A program made the translations under genes and the position numbers. From NCBI GenBank assembly GCA_023627715.1, contig JAMAHW010000018.1, forward strand, positions 62,001 to 126,000: a stretch of 64,000 nt of DNA. The letters run 5' to 3'. How positions within the stretch are numbered: position 1 is the stretch's first letter; each line of letters opens with the position of its first letter. The notes under the pieces are model-generated. The model searched no databases. It was not told the origin of the DNA and saw nothing but the letters and a program-made list of their open reading frames with translations. Source of the DNA: Periconia sp. R9002. Its lineage: Eukaryota > Ascomycota > Dothideomycetes > Pleosporales > Periconiaceae. Below are positions 57,501-64,000 of the stretch, in pieces.

Positions 57501-59552
57501 ATGTCTCGTGTACCTGCCGCAAAAAGGCGCAGGCTGTCGCCTCCTGAGGCGGACGATGCTGCATCTCCACCACCCACGAAGGATAACAAGTCAAACTTCC
57601 TCGCGAATGCTTCCAAATGGAATCTGGAACAAGATTACGAACAGCGACCGCGCAAACTCAACAAGCAAAAGGAGAATGGGAAACTGCCAGTAAGAACGGC
57701 AGATGGATGGATAGCACCAGCCGCAGACCCGGGTCAAGAGAATGAAGAGGATAAAAGTTCAGACAGTTTCCTAGGCTCTGACGATGAAGCCGAGCAGGAA
57801 GAGCAGGTTGAGGAGGTAGTGGAGGAGAAGCCGAAGATTTCACCTAGACAGCAGATACTGGAAGCTAAAGAGGAACTCGCGCGAATCGCCGGTCTACTGA
57901 ACGAGGATCCGGAAGAGCACATTGGGGCATTGAAGATACTGGCAGCTATCTCCGCGTCACCGAATATCACGGCCCGCAAGCTCGCACTCATGACACAGTC
58001 TGCTATTTATAAAGATCTTATTCCGGGCTATCGTATACGACCGCTACCTGAAGACAGCATGACGGAGAAGGTCTCCAAGGAAGTACGCAAATTGAGGAAT
58101 TTCGAGCAGAAACTTGTCTCTGGCTACCAGGCCTACATCCAAAGCTTAGCTAAGCTTGCAAAACCAAGTCCAAACAATACATCAGAACTGTCTTCAGGCC
58201 TTGCCTCTGTTGCTATTACCTGCGCTTGCAACATGTTGCTCGCTGTACCACATTTTAACTTCCGGGGGGAACTTTTGCAAATTCTCGTGGGTAAGCTTAG
58301 CACGAGGCACGTCGACAAGGACTTCGCTTTGTGCAGAAAAACGTTAGAACAACTCTTTCGAGAGGATGAGGATGGAAACTCCTCTCTGGAAGCGGTCACA
58401 ATGCTCACTAAGATGATGAAGGCAAAAAATTATCATTTCGATGAGAGCGTTCTTAATACCTTTCTCCATCTTCGACTTCTCTCTGAACTTTCGGTAAAGG
58501 CTTCATATGATTCGATCGACAAACCCGAGGAGCAAGAGTATGCTGGCAAGAAGATCAAGCAGAAACGGGAGTTTCGAACTAAGAAGTTGCGCAAGCAATT
58601 AAAAGAAAATAAGAAGATTGCAAAGGAAATGGAGGAAGCCGATGCAGCAGTCAGCCATGAGGAACGGGATCGTATGCAAGCAGAGACTCTGAAGATGGTC
58701 TTTGTTGCATATTTCCGTATTCTCAAAGCCCGCTCGCAAAAGCTCATGGGTGCTGTGCTGGAAGGCCTGGCTAAATATGCACATCTCATCAACCAAAATT
58801 TCTTTGGTGATATTCTAGAAGCACTGCGCGACATCATCAGCACTGCTGAGCTGTGGGCAGCAGCAGCAGCTGATGAGGACGAGGACACCGAGGACGAACC
58901 CAATGAAGACGATGATCTACCAGAGCGAAACCTTACTCGCGAATCACTCCTTTGCGTCATCACGGCTTTCGCCTTACTTCAAGGACAGGACGTGGCGAAA
59001 TCAGCCTCGACACTTCGGCTTGATCTAAGCTTCTTCATCACACACCTTTATCGTACATTGCATGCAGTGTCATTGAACCCGAATATCGAACTTAGCGCAA
59101 ATTCTCTACACCTACCTGATCCCAATGCCCCAGAGGAGCAGACACCGGCAACCAACAAAATCAATGTACAAACAACTATTGTACTTCTTATTCGATCTCT
59201 ATCCTCGGTTCTTCTGCCGCCCACTGCGTTGCGTGCTGTGCCTCCTCTTAGAATAGCCGCTTTCTGTAAGCAACTGATGACCATAGCGTTGCAGCTGCCG
59301 GAGAAGTCGTGCACCGCCATGCTGGGCCTACTAAACCAAGTTACGAAAGCTCATGGACGCAAAGTTAGTGCTCTTTGGATTACTGAGGAACGGCGAGGAG
59401 ATGGCGTATTTGATGCGCTCAAACCCGAAATTGAAGGAAGCAATCCGTTCGCGGGAACGGTGTGGGAAGGAGAATTGCTACGGAAGCACTACTCTCCCAC
59501 TATTAGAGACGCAGTTCTCGGCATCGAAAAGAATGTGTTGGATGCTAGGTAG
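57501..59552 (+). CDS. NOC3: Nucleolar complex-associated protein 3 (Noc3)
   Basis: Pre-60S biogenesis factor acting with Noc2; in yeast it also binds pre-replicative complexes. Single exon, 683 residues from MSRVPAAKRRRLSPPEADD. After a charged, acidic N-terminus, the Noc3 domain starts near residue 110 (PRQQILEAKEELARIAGLLN) and continues ASPNITARKLALMTQSAIYK and GYRIRPLPEDSMTEKVSKEV. A CBF/Mak21-type region follows with FVAYFRILK and the acidic loop DEDEDTEDEPNEDDD. The open frame extends 80 codons further upstream (ATGs at 57261 and 57309), into the NIP7 start. The residues there show no family similarity that I recognise, so 57501 is preferred. Confidence 0.93.
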   Translation: MSRVPAAKRRRLSPPEADDAASPPPTKDNKSNFLANASKWNLEQDYEQRPRKLNKQKENGKLPVRTADGWIAPAADPGQENEEDKSSDSFLGSDDEAEQEEQVEEVVEEKPKISPRQQILEAKEELARIAGLLNEDPEEHIGALKILAAISASPNITARKLALMTQSAIYKDLIPGYRIRPLPEDSMTEKVSKEVRKLRNFEQKLVSGYQAYIQSLAKLAKPSPNNTSELSSGLASVAITCACNMLLAVPHFNFRGELLQILVGKLSTRHVDKDFALCRKTLEQLFREDEDGNSSLEAVTMLTKMMKAKNYHFDESVLNTFLHLRLLSELSVKASYDSIDKPEEQEYAGKKIKQKREFRTKKLRKQLKENKKIAKEMEEADAAVSHEERDRMQAETLKMVFVAYFRILKARSQKLMGAVLEGLAKYAHLINQNFFGDILEALRDIISTAELWAAAAADEDEDTEDEPNEDDDLPERNLTRESLLCVITAFALLQGQDVAKSASTLRLDLSFFITHLYRTLHAVSLNPNIELSANSLHLPDPNAPEEQTPATNKINVQTTIVLLIRSLSSVLLPPTALRAVPPLRIAAFCKQLMTIALQLPEKSCTAMLGLLNQVTKAHGRKVSALWITEERRGDGVFDALKPEIEGSNPFAGTVWEGELLRKHYSPTIRDAVLGIEKNVLDAR

Positions 59553-59986
59553 TTAGTTAGATTCGGATCCTATAAGATCCGGATACGAATCCTTTACATG
59601 TGTGGAGACTTTCAGCTCAGCACTTAATGGCTCTGTGCGTAATGCACCGCCCTTTTTCAATTCCTTCTGTCTACCTATTGAGTTCCGTCGTTAGCGGGTG
59701 ACGTGCGCTATGAGGGCCTAACTTTCTGGCTATGCTCAACGTAAACCAATCACAATTACAGATATAGCTTGTCGGCTCTACCACACGCTCAAAATAGCCC
59801 CCAACATGTGAAAGAAACTCAATTATTCAATCAGCTCCCCGTTGTCCGAAACTTGGGGGTTAAAACATGAAGCCTTAGCGGCCGATAATAAGGGTGCTCG
59901 TCATGGTGCATACTACATAGTACGATATCGCGCTTGTTTCGTTCCTTTGCGACATTTGGTCTCGAGATTTCGACCTCACGCCCGCT
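59553..59986. other. Intergenic region, NOC3 3' flank and promoter of the lectin-like gene
   Basis: 434 bp. No gene or RNA recognised. Confidence 0.5.
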
Positions 59987-60973
59987 ATGGCGAACTTCGA
60001 CAAGAACACCTGGTATCATATATACTACAACAACGATCGGTCAAACGCCCTGTTTGGATCAGACCTTTTTAAATCGAACAGATTCGCAGGCGCCGCATTT
60101 ACGAAAGAATTCAACCAAACAAGTGATAACCAACACTGGCAGTTTTGGGCAGTCGACTCGGAATACTATGTGCTCCGCACAAAGGCAGCAGGGCCTGATG
60201 GGTTTTTGGGCGCATTTGTTAACGGTAACGAGACTACGGCTGGATTTACGCGACCGCGCATGATACGAGCCAATGTGAGCGACGATTCGATATACTGGAA
60301 GATAACTCCCTGGGGTGACGGTACGTTCTTTTTGTCGAACAAAAAGAATGGTACAGCTTGGCATTTAGCCAAACAGGAAAAACTGATGGCTATGGATTCA
60401 AACATAAAAGGCAAGCCAGACGGGCAGCGGTGGAGTTTCGAGGGTTTCAGCAAGAACATAGACAATCCTACATTTTCTACAATCGATGTAAGCACATGTG
60501 AAAACTATGAGAAAATTCCAATGCGACTGACATCAAGTCAGTTATCAATGGGAAGGTCGACTGCGACAACCAGCACGTCATCAAATCCAGCTACATCACA
60601 AACGAGCCCGCCATCCAGCACAACAACAAATGTCCTGAATCCAGGACCAGCCGGCCCGTCAGGCTTGTCAACTGAAGCGAAATTAGCAATCGGACTGTCT
60701 ATTACCAGTCTATTCGTTGTCATCGCGCTCGTAATTCTCAGTCTATTCCTATTGAAAAAGCGCAGACAGAGCCAGAATCGACACCAAATACCGTCTATTG
60801 CCGACAGCAAAGATTTCGATAAAGCCTATGAGGCTGACAACGAGAGTACGGTAAAATACGAAATGGCTTCTCAACAGCAACACGCGGAGCTGTCCTATAA
60901 TCCGTGTCCTGTAGAAATGCCACTGAATTTACCACCTGAGAAGCTGCCAAGTTCGCCACTGCAAAGACCATGA
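59987..60973 (+). CDS. Single-pass membrane protein with ricin-type beta-trefoil (lectin-like) ectodomain
   Basis: No named orthologue is known to me; similar proteins are common in ascomycetes. Single exon, 328 residues. Residues 1-155 form a beta-trefoil-like region with QxW-type repeats: WYHIYYNN, QHWQFWAVD with YYVLRTKAAG, YWKITPWGDG, and GQRWSFEGF. An S/T/P-rich stalk follows (about 180-228). One transmembrane helix lies at about 234-256 (AIGLSITSLFVVIALVILSL), followed by KKRRQ and a 70-residue tail rich in charged and Pro residues. By the positive-inside rule the lectin-like part faces outside, yet there is no N-terminal signal peptide, so a reverse-signal-anchor topology is inferred. 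Sugar binding is not shown. The next gene downstream is the tyrosinase, 2.2 kb away. Confidence 0.72.
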   Translation: MANFDKNTWYHIYYNNDRSNALFGSDLFKSNRFAGAAFTKEFNQTSDNQHWQFWAVDSEYYVLRTKAAGPDGFLGAFVNGNETTAGFTRPRMIRANVSDDSIYWKITPWGDGTFFLSNKKNGTAWHLAKQEKLMAMDSNIKGKPDGQRWSFEGFSKNIDNPTFSTIDVSTCENYEKIPMRLTSSQLSMGRSTATTSTSSNPATSQTSPPSSTTTNVLNPGPAGPSGLSTEAKLAIGLSITSLFVVIALVILSLFLLKKRRQSQNRHQIPSIADSKDFDKAYEADNESTVKYEMASQQQHAELSYNPCPVEMPLNLPPEKLPSSPLQRP

Positions 60974-63195
60974 CAAAGAAAGACACGAAGAATCGAAATT
61001 AGACGAAAAGAGTCATTTCATTCGGTAATTGAGCTGCCATCCCCCGAAAAGCGCGAAAAGCGCAACTCTCTTGCTTCCTGTCTACCCGATGACTGGAGCG
61101 CATCCTTTGGAGGCGTCGACCAGACATTGGACTGCGTTTTTACACCGACATAGCATTCAGAGAGAGTGAGTGAAAACACATTGACGGAACGATGTGTATG
61201 AGTAACAATGGAGGAATGGCTCCGATGATTTTCGACCCAATCTGTAGGTCGTAGGTTGTACAACCAACACAATCCCCTGACCCATGGGCTTCGATAGTGG
61301 CTTTGGAAAAGCAACAAGGCTAGGAGTATGTAGAGTATCTTGGTTGGCACGCCGAGTTACCCACACGTTGGCACATGGGTGGAAATGAAGCACCGTGCTG
61401 TAGGTGCCAAAACTGTACCACGCATAGGAATCCACCTGCGCATTCATTTCAATGGTCCAGATGAATACATTAGCTTTTATCGGACCATGTCTTGTGTCTC
61501 CGCCCTTAGCCTGGGCGTTTCGATGACCAAATGACTTTGTAACCGCTAGTCATCTGATTACTATTGCAAGGATGATTCTTAATTTCATACCGAAACTTAT
61601 ATCCAACTTCTGTTGGCGGTGTACACCGCTGGGACCAAAACATGCATGACTCGGCATGCAGCCGAATCCAATTACCATTATTGCGTGCTGCTGGTGCAAT
61701 CTCGCCCCGCAAAATCTTGCATTGAGTAATATCACAGCGCCCGGAATAAGATGTCGCACAAAATCTACGTCGTGTCAAAGAGCTGTACTCTTTCACCACA
61801 CAAGAAGACATTCAGTACTTGATCATATCCTTGCGCCTGTTTGATATCCTCATCTTTCCGTATATTTCTACACCTAGGCTCATTCAGGCCTCCAAAGACT
61901 ACATTATTTAATGTAGACCCGAAATATATATAAAAGGCAAAGTCTCTGATCCTTTATTTTTGGGGTATGGAACATTGTGCTCGGCAATGTAAATGAGGCT
62001 AACCTTGGCTCTGCCGGCAGAATGTGCATAGCGCAAGTACGCATATTGCGTTTCGACGAATCACACTCTCCCCATTCGATGCCTGCAATCACGAACTAGT
62101 TTTTTTGGACGTCTACTCTAGCCTGAGTGCTAAGAATGAAACCACCGTGTGGGTCACGTTGTACAGGTCGGAACAAGCCGTTGTTCAAACAACTCACACA
62201 CTCTCTCTCCCGTGTGAGTGACGCGGATCAGTAGATCTGAAAGTTTGGTAGACAAATAGATGAATGAATAATCGCAAAGGAATTCTTTACTATACTTGAT
62301 GACTGAAGGTTGTGTTCCGACTTCCGAATGACCAAGCTCCGACTATAAGAGACTTGAAGTGTTCGCTCGGTATCATATTTCCTACGGTATAGCTTTACGA
62401 GGCTCGTGGCATCATGCAGCTCACCGTTGAGTCCTTGGACGGTGGAACCAGTAACCAACAGTTCTATAATTAAGCTTAAATTTAAAGCAAAATAAACACT
62501 CCGATATGTTGTATATTCAGTCAGAGTAAGCCGGCTTGGCATTACACAATGTTTGATGTGATATTCCTGTTAAGGAACAGGCTCATTCTGAGCTGTGGCG
62601 TAGTGCTCACGAATGGAAAGACTCCCGTTCGTTCTTGCTCATGGGCATGTAGTTCTGAGTTTTCTGAGCACACGTGTTGAATCTCAAGAGAACCAGCTGT
62701 AATCTTCGTACCCGCAGTGCGGCCAGAAAGGGTATAAGGCATATGAAAGAATTATGTGCTATTACACCATCCTCCAGAAATTTCCTGCCATCTTACTTCT
62801 TTCTCTGGAGGTACAAATTTCGGCATATTGATCCTCATCTGCCGACAGAGAACCATGCACAAGCACGCCTGGTTGGGCAAAATCCTCGTTCAGCCCTCTC
62901 CCTCTCCCCGAATACTAGGCCCCGTCATTAACAACCTCATATAATCACTCTCTAGAATATCCCCCGAACACGCGCGCACACTGCCGAAAGTTACTGCCAG
63001 GGCCTTTTCTCTACTCACTTCTTGGCGCTTCAATGTATCTCTCGGTGCAGATCGACATACTCCTTTCTTCGTAGTCTTATTATGAAGTATAAGTGCAGCC
63101 AGTCTGCTTCACTCATTCCCGTTTGTCGTTGGAGATCGATACGGTGCCATCCTTTCCCCTTTTTCGATTTTTTCAGTCTGAAGTGATTGGGAACC
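60974..63195. other. 2.2-kb intergenic region upstream of the tyrosinase gene
   Basis: No supported gene. A 101-codon minus-strand frame (61506-61811) encodes a Cys-rich stretch with six spaced Cys and is discussed under findings. Other frames here lack domains. Confidence 0.45.
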
Positions 63196-63980
63196 ATGGC
63201 TGGTGGTATCAGTCTCAAAGGGCTCTACGCCCTGTTGCTCTCTCTGAGTTTGCTTTCGGCTTTGGCGGCTGCTGATGCAGTGGAGGATTTACAGACAAAG
63301 GGGAGAGCAGCGGTCGATGCTGCGATCGCAAAGTCTACGACGTGCACGAAGGATAAGGTGAAGGTGAGGAAAGAATGGTATGATGATGTTCATATCGAGA
63401 CTCATGAGAAGCATGACACTAATGGTGGTAAACAGGGGTGATATCTCCACTGCGGACAAGAAGGCGTACATCGCCGCTGTGCAGTGTATGTTCTCCCATC
63501 TCGGTGCCCAGAGGAAAGGCCATATTAATGAATCAATGTCTAGGTCTTATCAAAGCGCCGTCCAAACTCCCAGCAGCAACATACCCAGGGGCAAAGACCA
63601 GGTATGATGACTTCGTGGCCATTCACATAAAGAACACAATGTCGATCCACGCAACGGGTAATTTCCTCTCTTGGCACCGATACTTCACGTATGCCTACGA
63701 ACAAGCTTTGATCAAAGAATGTGGTTATACGGGGACTCAGCCGGTAAGCTATCTACTCCGAAGATTGAAAGAACGAGAAAATTGTTAATTGAGATGGCTA
63801 GTACTGGGATTGGGGCAGGTGGGCATCGAGCCCCGAGACATCTCCCATCTTTGATGGCAGTGAAACGAGCATCAGTGGTCAGGGCGCAAAAGTAGCACAC
63901 AACAGCAATGGAATGAAGCCCGCTGGCAATGGAGGAGGTTGCATCAGTGGACCCTTCAAAAATATGACAGTTAATCTTGG
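63196..63980 (+). CDS. Secreted tyrosinase-family copper monooxygenase, 3'-truncated by the window edge
   Basis: Type-3 copper enzyme that oxidises phenols to o-quinones, in melanin or secondary metabolism. Exons in the window: 63196-63377, 63436-63485, 63544-63743 and 63802-63980. The frame then enters an intron (GTAAGT at 63981) that runs off the end. A signal peptide (GLYALLLSLSLLSALAAADA) is followed by a helical segment. The CuA site is formed across FVAIHIKNTMSIHATG and NFLSWHRYFTYAYEQAL, with the three His of the CuA triad; it is followed by ECGYTGTQP|YWDWG, split by intron 3. FDGSETSISGQGAKV continues the typical fungal pattern. The CuB half is outside the window, so completeness and product specificity are unknown. 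204 codons are visible. Confidence 0.88.
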
Positions 63981-64000
63981 GTAAGTGCTCTTGATCTTTT

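Overview
The window is nuclear DNA of a filamentous ascomycete (Pezizomycotina). The evidence is many short introns (about 50-80 nt) with GTRNGT donors, CTRAY-like branch points and YAG acceptors. Gene content is also typical: a mitochondrial CysA-type acyltransferase, an AA9 polysaccharide monooxygenase without a CBM, an Ecl1-family protein and a tyrosinase. I cannot place it below subphylum by eye; Dothideomycetes or Eurotiomycetes are plausible. No virus, prophage, CRISPR, rRNA or convincing tRNA was seen.

Layout. 1-4.9 kb: 3' part of VPS72 (SWR1 complex), then RPS24 (minus) divergent from EFM3, an eEF2 lysine methyltransferase. 6.7-7.7 kb: Ecl1-family zinc protein. 9.9-13.8 kb: sugar-porter MFS and the CysA-type serine/homoserine O-acetyltransferase (both minus). 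15.5-16.3 kb: AA9 LPMO. 18.1-20.4 kb: F-box/WD40 Cdc4/Fbw7 orthologue. 21.1-22.3 kb: RNase P/MRP subunit Pop3 (minus), divergent from a 2,520-residue USP-family deubiquitinase (23.1-30.9 kb). 30.9-41.1 kb: about 10 kb with no gene I can support. 41.1-43.8 kb: Est1/SMG-type protein with an N-terminal zinc finger. 45.9-50.3 kb: 1,393-residue unnamed protein with LRR-like, AT-hook, histone-H1-like and SAP-like segments. 51.1-53.9 kb: calmodulin (minus) divergent from the t-SNARE TLG2. 54.9-59.6 kb: INO80 subunit IEC3 and NIP7 (minus), with NOC3 divergent from NIP7. 60.0-61.0 kb: membrane-anchored beta-trefoil lectin-like protein. 63.2 kb to the end: 5' part of a secreted tyrosinase.

Most genes are housekeeping. 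Six serve translation or ribosome/RNA biogenesis (RPS24, EFM3, POP3, NIP7, NOC3, and possibly the Est1/SMG-type gene through mRNA decay). Three or four serve chromatin (VPS72, IEC3, the H1-like/SAP protein). Two serve ubiquitin turnover (Cdc4-like, USP). Several pairs share short divergent promoters. Accessory functions (LPMO, tyrosinase, lectin-like protein, transporter) are scattered, not clustered.

Gene models were rebuilt by hand: each junction was chosen so that the reading frame and the family motif run on across the intron, and exon lengths sum to whole codons. The least understood items are the 1,393-residue protein and the 10-kb gene-poor block. No mobile or defence system was found.
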